A DNA stretch of 64,000 bases. Origin: Trematomus loennbergii. Taxonomy: Eukaryota > Chordata > Actinopteri > Perciformes > Nototheniidae. The notes below the pieces were generated by a model. It was given only the letters and a program-made list of their open reading frames with translations. It did no database searches and was not told the DNA's origin. The translations under genes were made by a program, and so were the position numbers. The stretch spans positions 944,510 to 1,008,509 of the forward strand of contig JAAOOA010000147.1 of assembly GCA_012861695.1 (NCBI GenBank). Reading direction: 5' to 3'. Position 1 is the first letter of the stretch. Every line of letters starts with the position of its first letter. Positions 36,690-49,500 of the stretch are shown one piece after another.

Positions 36690-37190
36690 CAATATGCCTC
36701 TTGAGAGGAGGATCCGGGCATATTTATGTTTTAATTAGCAAACTAAGGTGAAGCAGCGGAGACTTAATTACTCAATTACTGCCTACAAGTTAATTTTTAA
36801 CTATCCTGAAATGAGGTCAGTCATTATTTAGGCGATTGGTTGATAATTAAGAGTCTAATCTAAATTAATTGTTGGAAAGGCGGTTTTTGATCCTGCAGTG
36901 CGCTTTGTGCAGCCCAAAACCTCTCCAATTAAAAGTGGAAGGATTTAACGTATTGATGTTTTGTTTTTTTCCACAAATCTTTTTCCGACACATAATGGAA
37001 GCTTTGATAATTTAGAAAAGGAAATAACCCATTTCCAGCTCCTTCTCTCTAATTATGAACTTTTCCTCCATCTAATTATAAGGGTTGTTTTGCCTCTGGC
37101 AGAATATTGTGGGAAAATTGTGATTGATTTAAAGTTATAATTCACCTCTTGTTTGTTAAATTAAACATGGAGCCTTTGAAATTCTCCTAT
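36690..37190. promoter_or_regulatory. candidate conserved non-coding element upstream of uncx
   Basis: Unique AT-rich stretch with ACTTAATTACTCAATTACTG, CTAAATTAATTGTTGG and CCAATTAAAAGTGG; ends at the family 1 MITE beginning 37201. Confidence 0.4.
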
Positions 37191-37200
37191 GTGTGTATAT

Positions 37201-37672
37201 TTAAAGGGGCCCTATCGTTTTCAGGCTCATATAGTATGTAGTGTCTCTACTGTGACATGTCTCCATGCTTTAATGTTCAAAAAGCTCTTTACTTTTCTCA
37301 TACTACCTGTGCTGCAGCACCTCTTTTCACCCTCTGTCTGAAACCAGAGCCCAGTCTGCTCTGATTGGTTAGCTGGCCGGCTCTGTTGTGATTGGTCAAC
37401 CGCTTAGAGATGTCCCGCCCTTAGCCTATCAGTACAATGTGTTGAGCGCTAGGGAATAGCAAAGCAAGTGTAACATAGTGATGTCACTATGTTACAGAAG
37501 TAAACAAAGGAGTTCAATGAAAGCGTTTCAGGCAGAGGGGAGGATGTGGGAGAGAAACTCCCTCTGTAGGGAACAGGGATTTTAGCCTTTGCAGACCATT
37601 TACATGCACAAAACCTATATAACAAACTACAGGAAACGGTAAACCCCAAAAAGCAAATTAGGGCCACTTTAA
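37201..37672 (+). mobile_element. TTAA-type MITE family 1, complete copy
   Basis: TTAAAGGGGCCCTATCGTTT to GCAAATTAGGGCCACTTTAA, 472 bp, the longest copy in the window and a good reference for the family. Confidence 0.87.
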
Positions 37673-37789
37673 AAATAAATGTAACAAAGCCACATTTCCT
37701 CTGGAGCCATAACTCCATTTCAATTAAAAGTAACTTATCACCTTTTCCTAAAACGTGCCTAATATGCCAACAATGTTCCATGCTTGAAA

Positions 37790-38110
37790 GAGTCCAAAAT
37801 GCCATTTTAATTGTTATCAGCGAGTCGGATCTCCCCCTTCACTCTCCCTCTTTCTCTCCTCCTTCTGCCCACCCCTCTTTTTTTCCTTGGCTGTCTTGGC
37901 ACAAGCCACACGGAAATAGACCTAATTAACCCCCCTACCCCACAGGGAAATCCGCTATGCAAATTACCATTTTCAAAATAAAGTAATGATATCATTTGAG
38001 AAATGGTGACGGCAATTTTTCATGCACTGGCAAGTATTTGCATATACGTTTAAAGCAGCACAATCAATACCTTTCTTCTCATCCATTCATCATCGCGAAA
38101 ATGTGTGTTA
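37790..38110. promoter_or_regulatory. candidate element with octamer motif
   Basis: Unique stretch with a perfect POU octamer ATTTGCAT at 38036-38043 and CCTAATTAACC. No coding potential. Confidence 0.4.
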
Positions 38111-38129
38111 GTGTGAGTTTGTCTGTGCC

Positions 38130-38130
<1 letters not shown>

Positions 38131-38175
<45 letters not shown>

Positions 38176-38214
38176 TGTGTGTGTGTGTGTGTGTGTGCGT
38201 GTGTGTGTGTGTGT
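38131..38214. repeat. (GT)n/(GTGC)n compound microsatellite
   Basis: GT run with a central GCGTGCGTGCGT block, similar in layout to 10131-10179. Confidence 0.95.
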
Positions 38215-38689
38215 AGAAGAGGGAGGATTTTTAAACAAATGCTCAGATCTGATGGACACAGAGGAAGAATGGATCAGTTTATTCGGACACTGGCGGGCTA
38301 CTGGAGCCCAACAAAACCATCTGCTGGGAGTGAGGAGTGAGGAGGGGTGCAAAGAAAGAGGAGGAGAACCCCCCCCCCCCATCAACCTCCCCTCCTCACC
38401 CAAAGAGCTCAGCTTAAAGCCGCCCTGTAAACGAGGAAAGATGTTTTGATTAGGAAGCAAGTTCACACGCATCTCATTTAAAGCACGTTAATGAATAGCT
38501 CAGTCAGAGTGGCCTCTGTTTGAAACAAAGATTTTAGCCTCATTGATCCAAACCCTCATGGTTTAGGTTTTATAGTGTAAGCCACTTTACATCTTAGTAT
38601 TTAAACATCTCATCTTATACACATACTGTTGTTTGTGTTGCCTTAAAGGTCCAAAGTATGTCTATATAACAATTCAGGTATAGTTTCGA

Positions 38690-38830
38690 AAGGCAAGGTA
38701 AGTGTTTTTTTATAGCACCTTTCAACACAAGGAAATTCAAAGTACTTTATAATGAATGAAAAACATTAAGAGCATTACGATCTGCAGCGAAAACAGATTA
38801 TAAAATGACATTTAAAAACTGTCATTAATC
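38690..38830 (-). mobile_element. LINE 3'-UTR fragment
   Basis: AAAGGCAAGGTAAG, TATAGCACCTTTCAACACAA and GGAAATTCAAAGTACTTTAT match the 3' end of the LINE at 62350-62500; older and more diverged. Confidence 0.7.
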
Positions 38831-39526
38831 GGCGAAGAGAATATCATTAAAATTAAACAAACTAAAACAGAATAAAACAGGTATAAATTACAAGAATAAA
38901 AATGACAGTGCAGTTGAAATGATGAGACAATATTGCACTTTATGTAATATGTTGATTCATGCATATAAATCCTCAAGTACATAATTCACAAGTTAAGGCA
39001 TTGAACATACAAAGGGATAACACTGGTTATAGAGGTTATGGTTTGTTTTTTAAAATCCTATATTGCGTTAGCAGCAGTTTCATCAATGTTTATAATTTAA
39101 TGAGCAGATCTTATTCTTAAAAGTTCGTTTTTGCCTTCAATGATGGACTGCTAATCCTTAAGAAATGTAACACTAGTCTGCAAATGTTTGAAACAAAGTA
39201 TAACATATCAGTGCAGATAAAAAACGCATACAGACTTTTCAATATGCTCATTGTGCTGCTCAAGGGAAAGAGGTCATATTCTCATCACTGTAAAACAAAC
39301 ACAATTACTTGTATGGTATTAAATTAGCTGAATGAGCGCTTCAGATCACAAATCTTAATAGCTTTGGCCATAGTGTTACTTTTGGAGGCCATCTGCAAAA
39401 CATCTACAGGTACGTATGTGATACTGTTGGATCTCCGCAGATCATCCAGCAAATGTGTTTGATCTTACATTTTTATGACTCTCCTTAAAATTATCTATTT
39501 AGAAACTCAGGTGATTCAAGGGTTTC
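38831..39526. other. gene-free stretch, possibly decayed LINE sequence at its left
   Basis: The left 100 bp (AAACAGAATAAAACAGGTAT, AATGACAGTGCAGTTGAAAT) resembles the sequence beyond the LINE 3' end at 62450-62530; the rest is unremarkable. Confidence 0.5.
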
Positions 39527-39906
39527 CTCAGTGTGTTATATAGGTTTTAGTGCATGTAAATGGTCTGCAAAATCCCTGTGTTCCCTGTCTGAAACACCTC
39601 CATGGACTCCTTTGTTTACTTCTGTAACATAATGACATCACCATGTAACACTCGTGCTTCTATTGGCTAATGTTCCAACACAAAGTACGTGATATCTTTA
39701 AGTGGTTGACCAATCACAACAAAGCCGGCCAGCTGACCAATCAGAGCAGACTGGGCTCTGGTTTCAGACAGAGGGTGAAAAGAGGTGCTGCAGCACAGAC
39801 AGTATGAGAACAATAAAGAGCTTTTTGAACATTAAAGCATGGAGACATGTCACAGGAGAGACACTACATATGAACCTGAACATGAGCATTATAAGGCCCC
39901 CTTTAA
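39527..39906 (-). mobile_element. TTAA-type MITE family 1, near-complete copy
   Basis: Reverse orientation, ending GCATTATAAGGCCCCCTTTAA minus one base of the usual end. Contains ACCAATCAGAGCAGACTGGG. Confidence 0.8.
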
Positions 39907-40399
39907 ATCTCCTTAAGGATACGATGACAAGAACCAGCTGATTTTTTGTATTAAACCTAATTGATATAATTGTGATATCCACTTAGGAGTTCAAATGTTG
40001 TCCAAGAGTCTATCACACAGCTGCAGGATTCCCTCACATACAGACATTTAGTTAAACATACATTATCAGTTCAATATATATAACTTTAATTACGACTAAA
40101 ATAATAGAGCCACTTAACTTCAACTAATCACATAATCCATGATTCATCATTATTGTTGTAGATACAGTAGACATTTAGAGGAAAGAAAATTACCCAGATA
40201 TTAAAGCCCTTTCTCTTTTACTATACAATTAACAGTTCTCTTTCAAACAAGAATCATTGTTCCTGCAGCTCTTCTTAGTCTAACAGCATGCAGTGGATGG
40301 CACGCCGCCAAAATGACAGGACAGTTTAAACAATTAATGCTCAGAGATATCAGCCAGTGAGGGAACTCATTCCAGATAAACTGCCAGTCTGATGATACC

Positions 40400-40690
40400 C
40401 TCTGGAATATCCCATCCTAACATATGCCTAATTGTTTACTACTGCTTGTTTACATAAATACAAAATGTTGCAGGGGGGAGGAGGGGGAGAGAGAGAGGGG
40501 GGAGAGAGTGGAGGAGAGTCACTCAGTACACTATAAGAGAGAGAGCCGGAGAATTAATAACAATTTGTGGCAGATAATTACTTATCAATTAAAGCTGTTA
40601 TCCTGCCTAATTAGGCAACGTTCATTAAATTCAGCCAATTTAAACCTTAATCAAAGTTAGCAGGGCCTGACAGCTGCAGGAGGATCAGGG
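40400..40690. promoter_or_regulatory. candidate conserved non-coding element
   Basis: CTGCCTAATTAGGCAACG, GGAGAATTAATAACAATTTG and TTATCAATTAAAGC in otherwise unique sequence with a GA-rich core at 40480-40545. Confidence 0.35.
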
Positions 40691-42110
40691 GAGCAGCGCC
40701 CCCTAGTGGAGGAGGAGGGGGGGACTACATCAGTGAGTTTATTTAATTGTATTTGTCTAATCATTTGAGAATCAATAAGGAAAGGCTTTCTCAGTTGTAT
40801 ATGTTCTATTATGCATTTTTATTATTTATTATAATATTAACACGATGATGATGATTATTATTATTATTAATGTATTTGTATTATTATTGTTTATGGCTAG
40901 TACTCAGATTGGGCTTTTGCAAGTATTAAAACAATATATTATATGTGTTGTTGTGTTGTTGAATTAATGTTCAAGCCAATATGAATTCACTAATCCTTTG
41001 AAATAAATGTCTAGGAATAAAAAGTAAATAACTTCCTTCATAGTATTTCAATCAAACTGAAATAATAACCTAAGCTTTATTAAATCCAGTCCTCCCTCTA
41101 TCCAGGCAATGTGTCCAGTACTTTATTTCTATCTCTGAAGGCCCAAGGTTTGCTGTGGGCAATTTGAACCTAATTTAGGAAGATGCACCACTTTAAACAC
41201 AATGTCATCAGAAATAATGAACTTCTGTGGAATAGATTTTGATCCAGACCGGGCCATAAGGTCAAGCGATGAAGTCAGACCTGCAGAAATCTGTAACTTA
41301 AAATCTGTTATGCAAATTAGTGACAGTTAAAACACATTTGCGGACATCCAGTGATGTATATTAGACGTTACTTCCAACAAAAAAGCCATTGTTATATTGT
41401 TTTCAGTTTTAATCTGACACCAGCAGGAGCAGGTTAAGGTGATACACATCAGGCATGTCTGTAACAGGTCTAACTTGAGATGAAGCAAAACATTCTCACC
41501 GCACACAAAGCTCTGGGTTTTCATTTGTTGACCCCACAGTAGCGGGAAACTGCCTTGGAGTAACTGTACTGTACTGAAGTGCATTACTTGTACTTGAGTT
41601 ATTTCCCACTAGTGATGATTGTACCTGTCATTGTCATTGATTGTCATTAATAATTAATCTTTTGCAGTAGTGGAAGTAGTTTATACCAAAAGGTTCTGCA
41701 ATACATTTTGAAATTAGCTTAGTAAAAGTACAGAAGCAAACGTACAGTATAAAACATCTAAAATATTAATTATACAAATTCCTCCATATAATAAGAAGAA
41801 TATTTATTTATTTAATGAAGGATTGATAATGCAGTGTAAGCAATTTGGAGATATTTATTCACACATTTCTACTGTTAGGTAGTTTCATATTTAGAAAACA
41901 ATCATATTTAATAAGATTGCTTTTACTCGTCTTACTTTTTATGTAAAATATTATTACTTAAAGTGACTTGAAAAATGTTAATATATTTTTTAATTTTAAT
42001 TTTTTTTACATTTAAATAAAAATACTTTTCAACTATGCCTATTGTTAAATGTAGTATTATTTACAAAAGCTTTATTAAAAACCTCCCCATACACATTGAC
42101 TGGGTCTGTA
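40691..42110. other. gene-free AT-rich stretch
   Basis: Contains ATTATTATTATT simple sequence at 40848-40890 and nothing else identifiable; bounded on the right by a poly-C run near 42113-42126. Confidence 0.55.
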
Positions 42111-42400
42111 TCACCCCCCCCCCCCCATTCACCCTGGCCCCCCAGCTCTGGTGTTTGAAAGCCTTCACTTCCAAGAAGTGTAGTGGCCAATTGACAACAA
42201 AGCACGCGCTACTCGGGGCGCCTCAGCGCGAGGAACGAGTTAATTAATATTGGCTCTTGTTTGGTCTAGTTAATGAACGAGTGAATTATGCACCTCTGGG
42301 ACCCCGCCCCCCGATCGCTTCAAATTATCCCCCGCCCCCCCCCTCTCAGACATTGTCCTCCAATTTCCCCACTCTGATCCTGCACTGATGGGGTCCCTGT

Positions 42401-42489
42401 CACCACACACACACACACACACACCACACACACACACACACCCACACACACAACACACACACACACCACACACACACACCACACACACA

Positions 42490-42536
<47 letters not shown>

Positions 42537-42553
42537 ACACACACACACACACA
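42401..42553. repeat. (CA)n microsatellite, heavily interrupted
   Basis: About 153 bp with eight or so single-base breaks (CACCAC, CCCAC, CAACAC). Confidence 0.97.
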
Positions 42554-42865
42554 ATGGCGGTTAGACCAATTTCACTGGGGTGCCTTGCTGGTTACATGTG
42601 GAAAAGTCATAACAATTAGAGGTATATACATTTTTAGAAGTTATCATTCTTGTTTGTCATAATTAAAATGTTAAAGACATAAAAGTCATAGCCACAAAAA
42701 CACTTATTATTGGTGTTTGTTTCAGGAACAGAATTTTAGTCAAGGTCTAAGTTACAATTTTTTTTAAATACAAAAAAATCCTGTTTTTTTGGCGACGACA
42801 TAGCCTTTGCTGCAATGTCGTTTTTTTCTGGGGCCACATGGGGGTCCAAGCTCAGTGTTACAGGG

Positions 42866-42866
<1 letters not shown>

Positions 42867-42935
<69 letters not shown>

Positions 42936-42954
42936 CACACACACACACACACAC
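42867..42954. repeat. (CA)n microsatellite
   Basis: About 88 bp with one AA break, 300 bp from the previous CA tract. A shorter mixed CA tract lies at 43185-43225. Confidence 0.97.
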
Positions 42955-43229
42955 TACCCCTGCCGTCTCCATCTGTCTGTCTTTGTCCTGCTCGGGTGTG
43001 TTTAGTTCTTTGTCTCCAGCACATATATTGGACGCCTTTTTTTGCCAGTTTTTTTTAATTCAATGCTTCTGCTCGACCTCGCATCGTCAGCTCAGGGTGG
43101 CAAATAACTTCCATCCCATTAACTCGTTTGAGAGGGGAGGCTAGTCAAACAAAGCTTGGCCGCAATCTGATCCTCTCTCTCCCTCACACACACACATATA
43201 TACACACGTGCACACACAAACACACTGAG

Positions 43230-43460
43230 TCCTGTTGGTCAGAGAGGGAAAAAAAGATCCATATTATTTGCATTAAAAGCCTCGCACCGTGAAATTCATT
43301 TATAATTACAAAGCGGGGTGATGTGTGTTATGCAGATCAGGGTGTGTGTGTGTGTGTGAAGTGAGTGGCGCGGATTGGTTATTTTGTGATATGCTAACAC
43401 AGAATGTATGGTGACAGATTGCAATTATCCCGTTATTGTAATTGTCAAAGTCAATTCACT
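43230..43460. promoter_or_regulatory. candidate conserved non-coding element with octamer
   Basis: Contains ATTTGCAT at 43266-43273, GAAATTCATTTATAATTAC and GACAGATTGCAATTATCCC in unique sequence. Could serve uncx or ubinuclein. Confidence 0.38.
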
Positions 43461-44041
43461 GCAGGCTGAGTGCAGGCTGCATGATATACATGACTTGGAT
43501 TTGGTCTCTGTGACCTTTTTTTGTCAATCTTGTTAAACAGTCTCTGATTTAACAGACACACTGCTGTTTGGACATCACTGCAGGATTAACGTTGACAAGA
43601 TGAAGGCTGTTTATTTAAAATTACGGTATTTCAAAGTGTCTTTATGTCATTTAAATGTCTGGTAAAGTAATGTTTATGAGAGAAGATGCTGCAAAACAGA
43701 TGCAAATCTTTAATAAACCTGCAGGACTGTTGTGTTTCATGACATCCTTATTAACAAAGTGTTGGCAGGATACAGTTTCCTCATTTATTGTGAAACCACG
43801 AGCCTAATGAGCATCTTCAGTATATGTGATATTAACAGTTTTTGTTTTCAAAGTTATACTGTGCTGAAATATCTTTCCTGTTTCTCTGCTCATCCTCATG
43901 GACTTACAGCGCCCCCGTGTGGTAAAGAAGGTGTAAAGCACTTCTCAGCATGAATACAATTAGTAATATTAATAATAGTTATCATAATTATAATCCACAA
44001 ATGGCTTTATAAAATAAAACTGATATAAATGTATGAAATAA

Positions 44042-44457
44042 TTAAAGGTGGGGTAGGTAAGTTTGAGAAACCGGCTCGAGATACACTTTTTGTTATATTC
44101 CATGAATGCTCTTAACATCCCGATAGCAATGAATATCTTAAGTGCTTTGACAACAAATCCATAAAAAAATGTTCATCTGTGGAAGCCGTAGGACTGTAAA
44201 AAAGCACTTAAGGCTCACAGGCAGGTAGGCCATCCAGTTATTTTAGCCGGGCCGGCTAAAATGACTGGATGGCCTACCTGCCTGTGAGCCTTCCATCTCG
44301 TGCACAAACTTATCCCGTGCCCTCATTGGTCATGTGCACGTTCATGTGTGTTGGAGGAGGGGCTCTGTAAGGAAGTGGCTGATTTTTTCCGGCTGTGTAT
44401 TTTCAAATTCTAGCGCACTCGAGCTGGTTTCTCCAAAATTACCTACCCCACCTTTAA
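44042..44457 (-). mobile_element. TTAA-type MITE family 2 copy with an internal 83-bp palindrome
   Basis: TTAA-bounded copy in reverse orientation. The central segment at 44210-44292 is an almost perfect palindrome (AAGGCTCACAGGCAGGTAGG ... CCTACCTGCCTGTGAGCCTT), which other copies carry only once. Confidence 0.88.
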
Positions 44458-44543
44458 GTGTGTAATATAAAACAACAGCACAAAGTAAGCTTAAAATAAA
44501 TGAAACAAAGATATGTTGTAATAAAATGTGTCCTCTGCACCTG

Positions 44544-44662
44544 ACAGGCAGGTAGGCCATCCAGTTATTTTAGCCGGGCCGGCTAAAATGATTGGTCGTG
44601 ATTTTTACAGTACTACGGCTTCCACAGATGAAATTTTTTTATGTATTTTTTTGTCAAAGCAC
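44544..44662 (+). mobile_element. TTAA-type MITE family 2, internal fragment
   Basis: GACAGGCAGGTAGGCCATCC to TTTTTTGTCAAAGCACTTAA; broken by the complete copy that begins at 44663. Confidence 0.8.
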
Positions 44663-45039
44663 TTAAAGGTAGGGTAGGTAAGTTTGAGAAACCGGCTCGA
44701 GATCGCTAGAATTTGAAAATACACAACCGGAGAAAATCTGCCGCTTCCTTACAGAGCCCCTCCTCCAACACACACGAACGCGCACATAACCAATGAGGGC
44801 ACGAGATAAGTTTGTGCACAGATGGAAAGCTGACAGGCAGGTAGCTCATCCAGTTATTTTAGCCGGGCCTGCTAAAATATTGGTCGTACTTTTTACAGTA
44901 TTACGGCTTCCAGCTATCTTAAGTGCTTTGTCAAAGCACTTAAGATATTCATTGCTATCGGGATGTTAAGAGCATTCCATGGATTATAACAAAAAGTGTA
45001 TCTCGAGCCGGTTTCTCAAACTTACCTACCCACCTTTAA
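44663..45039 (+). mobile_element. TTAA-type MITE family 2, complete copy
   Basis: TTAAAGGTAGGGTAGGTAAG to CTTACCTACCCACCTTTAA. It has a small local inversion-like duplication around 44920-44950 (CTTAAGTGCTTTGTCAAAGC). Confidence 0.88.
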
Positions 45040-45334
45040 ACTATAAGGCATATAAAATAGTAACGTTTGAAACACTGGGATTTAAAATTAAATAATTCTG
45101 AAGATAAGGGTTAAACAATACGCAATATATGTTTTTGAATCCGTATAGGTCGACATCAGAAAAAGTAAAAAATCAATTAAACATTTTTCAGTTTGTGCAC
45201 TAAAAGAGCCTACTTAGCTGTTGCCAGGCAACCAGTGGAAACTCCCGGAAATTCTGAGCCAAAAAAAAAAGCCATCAACATAAAACTGCTGAAAAGGGGT
45301 ACATTTTATAAACAAGTTCTCAAAATATATCCAT

Positions 45335-45640
45335 GTTCAGAGGTGTAAAGTAACTAAGTACATTAACACTTAAGTACTGTCGTTCAGTACACTTTTGAGA
45401 TACTTGTAGCCTACTTTACTTGAGTATTTAAATGTGTTGGTATACTTTGTACTTAGCCTACAAGTACAATCAATATTTATAGGCTATTTGTTGAGTTTTT
45501 TCTGCAATGAGCACTTTACTCCTAATACTTAAACTACATTACACTTTACATTTGATTCTCGATGAAGTACTTTAACTTAAAAGTGAGTATTTGTACAGTG
45601 TTGTATCAGTACTTTCACTCAAGATGACTGCTTTTTTAAG
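45335..45640. mobile_element. second copy of the AAGTAACTAAGTAC repeat
   Basis: AAAGTAACTAAGTACATTAA, ACTTTACTTGAGTATTTAAA and GTACTTTCACTCAAGATGAC match the repeat at 26155-26878. Ends are not clear. Confidence 0.65.
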
Positions 45641-45688
45641 GGTTAATTTGCTCACAGGAAAAACAAATCTCATTTGTATTTTATTTCC

Positions 45689-46016
45689 TTAAAGGTGGGG
45701 TAGCCTATGTAATTTATTTCAGAAACACTTTTTGTTATATTCCATGGAATGCTCTTAACATCCCGATAGCAATGAATGAATATATTAAATACTTTGACAA
45801 TAGCCGGCCCGGCTAAAATAACTGGATGGCCTACCTGCCTGTCAGCCTTCCATCCGTACACAAACTTATCTCGTGCCCTCATTGGTCATGTGCGCGTTCG
45901 TGTGTGTTGGAGGAGGGGCTCTGTAAGGAAGTGGCAGATTTTTTCCGGTTGTGTATTTTCAAAATTCTAGCGCACTCGAGCTGGTTTCCTCCAAAAATTA
46001 CCTACCCCACCTTTAA
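45689..46016 (-). mobile_element. TTAA-type MITE family 2 copy next to the ubinuclein promoter
   Basis: TTAAAGGTGGGGTAGCCTAT to ATTACCTACCCCACCTTTAA, shortened in the left half. It ends about 300 bp before the ubinuclein ATG. Confidence 0.85.
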
Positions 46017-46099
46017 GAAACTTTTGTACTTAAGGAAATAGCTTATAAACCAGACTAATATTCATTTAAATAATGTCTATTATCTGTTTTTGCGAATTA

Positions 46100-46312
46100 A
46101 TTATTCATATAACTGATATTTCCACATATTTTCCACCGTGTTTTGAAGGAGTGGGGCTGCAGCGTGCGGAGGCGATCACGTGACAAAACGTGCCGCACAC
46201 CTGCATGTGTTTGTGCCTAATGGAGCCCTTTCTGCCTGGTTGAAGCCTCTTATCATACATATGGTTGAAACACACACACACACACTCTGCCGGTGTTATC
46301 TTATCAGCTGTG
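46100..46312 (+). promoter_or_regulatory. ubn1: ubinuclein proximal promoter candidate
   Basis: This unique stretch precedes the ubinuclein ATG. It contains an E-box palindrome within ATCACGTGAC (46175-46184; core CACGTG 46177-46182), a USF/MiT-family type site, and a short (CA) run at 46270-46285. The flanking upstream sequence from 45689 to 46016 is a MITE. Confidence 0.45.
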
Positions 46313-46540
46313 ATGGCAGAGTCTCGGAGGGTCCAGCTCACCACGCTGTCCTGTGAAGCCCCTCTCCCCACCCAGCCGGCCCCGGTGGAGGTGAAGCCCC
46401 CCCGGGTGTTGTTCAGGAGGAGAAGAAGTGTTTGGACCCGCCTTCAGAACCCAGTTCGGTCCGCCTGGTGCTCAAAACTGTTCGACCCTGATGAGAGAAG
46501 CTTTCCGGAGTTCAGCTACACTCGGCTCCTAGACAACAAG
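46313..46540 (+). CDS. ubn1: ubinuclein exon 1
   Basis: ATG at 46313 ([13 protein letters not shown]); donor AACAAG/gtggga, phase 0. The literal frame is open, but its middle part ([15 protein letters not shown]) is unlike the family. Reading one more C in the C7 run near 46399 and one fewer A in the AAAA near 46468 gives an acidic, ubinuclein-like stretch ([20 protein letters not shown]) leading into [14 protein letters not shown]. The two shifts cancel. Confidence 0.85.
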
Positions 46541-49500
46541 GTGGGATTTATTCCTCTTTTCTGATTAGAAAAGTTTACTGATGATTCAAGAGTTAGTTTT
46601 CATATCAAAACATCGATCCATGACCAACTTTTCTTAACTTGTTAAATTGTGAGTAGTCTCTATATGAAAATCAAAGTGCATGACCTCAACTTAATAAATG
46701 AACAGACAATGAGGGTTGTTTTTGAAATCATTGTTGTTAATCAATATCACCATACGGTGCATTGAGACTTCCCCATTTCCAAAAAAAAATCTGAGATTTT
46801 CCATTAAACTTCATATTCATTGTATTAAATATACGTTATGCTGTTAGAAATGGATGTTGGTTAAGCTCCCAGTCCCACACTTTTATAAATTAACTGCAAA
46901 ACAGCAAAATGTATCCACCCTGTCATGGACAACATTCAAAGAGTAAATACATTGTAATTACATAGTGATTATAAAATGTACATTTTCAGAAATGTTGGAT
47001 AATAATGAAATTATGGCAAACTATTTGTACCATGTCCACCCTGTCATGGAAGGCTTGCTGACAGGGTTTTTTAATACTTTTTCCATTAACTGAAATATAT
47101 TGTTGAGAAATGGACTATAGCTTTCTGAAAATGTACATTTTATATATTTTATGGAAAGCTTGCTGACAGGGTGGACAATGACAGGGTGGACAATGACAGG
47201 GTGGAAATGTTTGGCTAATATTAGCATTTAACGAGCACATGGTGGACCTTCAGTTCGCAACATGATTCAGTTGGCAAGGTGACTGTGTACTGTTTAACAA
47301 ATATATTTCGAATTTCTGAAAGGTTTTTATATTAATTGACATTTCACTATGACAGAGTGTACATGTTAAGCTTGACAACATCCAACTACACACATAATAT
47401 GATTACAATGTTGAAATATAAGTTAAAAAACTTATTGCAACTAGCCAATGTCTCAGCCTCCATTGAGGAAAGACAACATGGTGGTAGTAATGTCACTGAA
47501 AACATCAGAGGGTTTTTTATGGGCAGTTACCCCCTTAATGGCAGGGTGGACAGCAAATGTCAGGGACACATGAAAAATGTTCAATATATTATGAAAATAG
47601 AATATACATGATAAAAATGACTCGTTTTTATCAAATAACTCGTTGTGGACAATAAAACCATATAATTATTTTTTTAAATGTAGTATGATTTAACCACTTA
47701 TTACACACACTGTAGTTAGCAGAGCAGTGTGTGGGACATGCCAAAAACACGTACATCCAATGAAAAAATAAGGTATAAAATTAAGGAAACACATTTCAAG
47801 AGACTTATCATTGTACTGATATGTGTGTAAATGTTTGGCCTTTTATAATAAGACCTCAGAGTTTCATTATTCTGCTACATTTTCATGATAACTGAGTGAT
47901 TCTGATAGAGACACCAAAGTTACTTTATAGTGATATTGACCTACTGTTTTCTAAGTCATGATTCACATTGAACTGGAATATGACTTTTGTTCTAAGTTAT
48001 GATTCTTGTTTACATTTTGGACGTTTTAATAATTAAGTGATTCAATAAAATCATAACGCTTTTTCAAGCTTAATACTTTGTCCATGCATGACTGGGTTAA
48101 CTTTATTAATACGCGTTTTCTCTTCAAACTTTTAATATAAACTACATGGGGACTTAAGGTAACAGTATGGCAAAACTCTGAGGCAGAACTTTCATATCAC
48201 CCAATGTATTTTACATTTAAATATGGAGATTTATTTTCCAATTAATTCCTTAGGATGGCTTTCTTTTAACTCACAAGATTATTTGCATTTTGTAAGATGC
48301 ATTCTTCCTCTTAAAGTATTGAGATCAGATTGATTGGGTGCTCTGAATCCATGATGGTTGTCAACTTTGTTTGTCCTGTGAGAAATTGCCCATGCTTTTT
48401 GCTGCACATGCACAGATTATGCATATACTGATCTTAATGTGATTGTTGGTGAGAGAGCAGACTTTGTTTTTTTGGAATTGGTTTGAGACTTTATTAAACT
48501 TTAGATAAACAACACAAAAGTCCCACTGAGAAGATTTGAGGAGGAAGAGAAGAGAGAGATCGACGAGGTCGCGGCTCTTTCAGGGGAGTTGGAGAAAAAA
48601 TATGTAAGTAGCCTGAATTATTAATGAATATACCTCAACATTTCAAGGGACCATCAAATAAAATCAAGAGTTTGAATTGGACCAGAACTGACACTGATGT
48701 ATTTGATTGAACTCTTTATCAGAAATGGCAACAGATACAAATAGCACAACAGTATTTTGCAACCTTTCATCGCAGGCAGACAAACCAAAGAATAAGGACC
48801 GTATCCAGGACCTGATTGATATCGGATACGGTTATGATGACGAGGATTCCTTCATTGACAACACGGAGCCTGTGAGTCTGTGTTAAATCACATATTTGGA
48901 TTTCCCCATGATATAGTTTGTTTATTATCGTCTTTTAAAAACGTGTAGTGTTTTATTAAGACGCAGTTTTGATATTCTGTATCTCTGCCTTTTGTTGTTA
49001 CTGAAAACATAGTTTCAGGCTTTTTAAAATGTACCATAATCAACACTGATCATAAATACTCTCTCCTGGAGCAGTGACTCATTGTGATGGCAGTCGATAC
49101 TCTGAATTAAACAACTTTTTCCAAAATTAAAAAAGGGGATTAGCCAAATTTCCTTTGCTCATACATTTCAAGGCCTGTCAGTGTTTCTCCATCTTTTCTT
49201 TGGCTTGTTGTAAAGTTTTTCGTATCGACCAAAGCTATTTAAATCAAATTATAATATTGCTTTTGGTTGATCTTTGTAGTACGATGAGTTTGTGCCGGCC
49301 TCCCTCACCACTAAGTTCGGTGGATTCTACATAAACTCTGGTGTGCTGCACTTCCGCCATACTGAGACTGAGGACCTCAAAGCAAGAGAGAAAACTCCTG
49401 AGTCGTCAAAAGTAAGTCTAAAACCCAGAAAACATTTTTAAGTGATTGAGTTCCAAAACTGTTCATTTTTAGAAGCGTAAAGTCAATGACGGACAGGATA

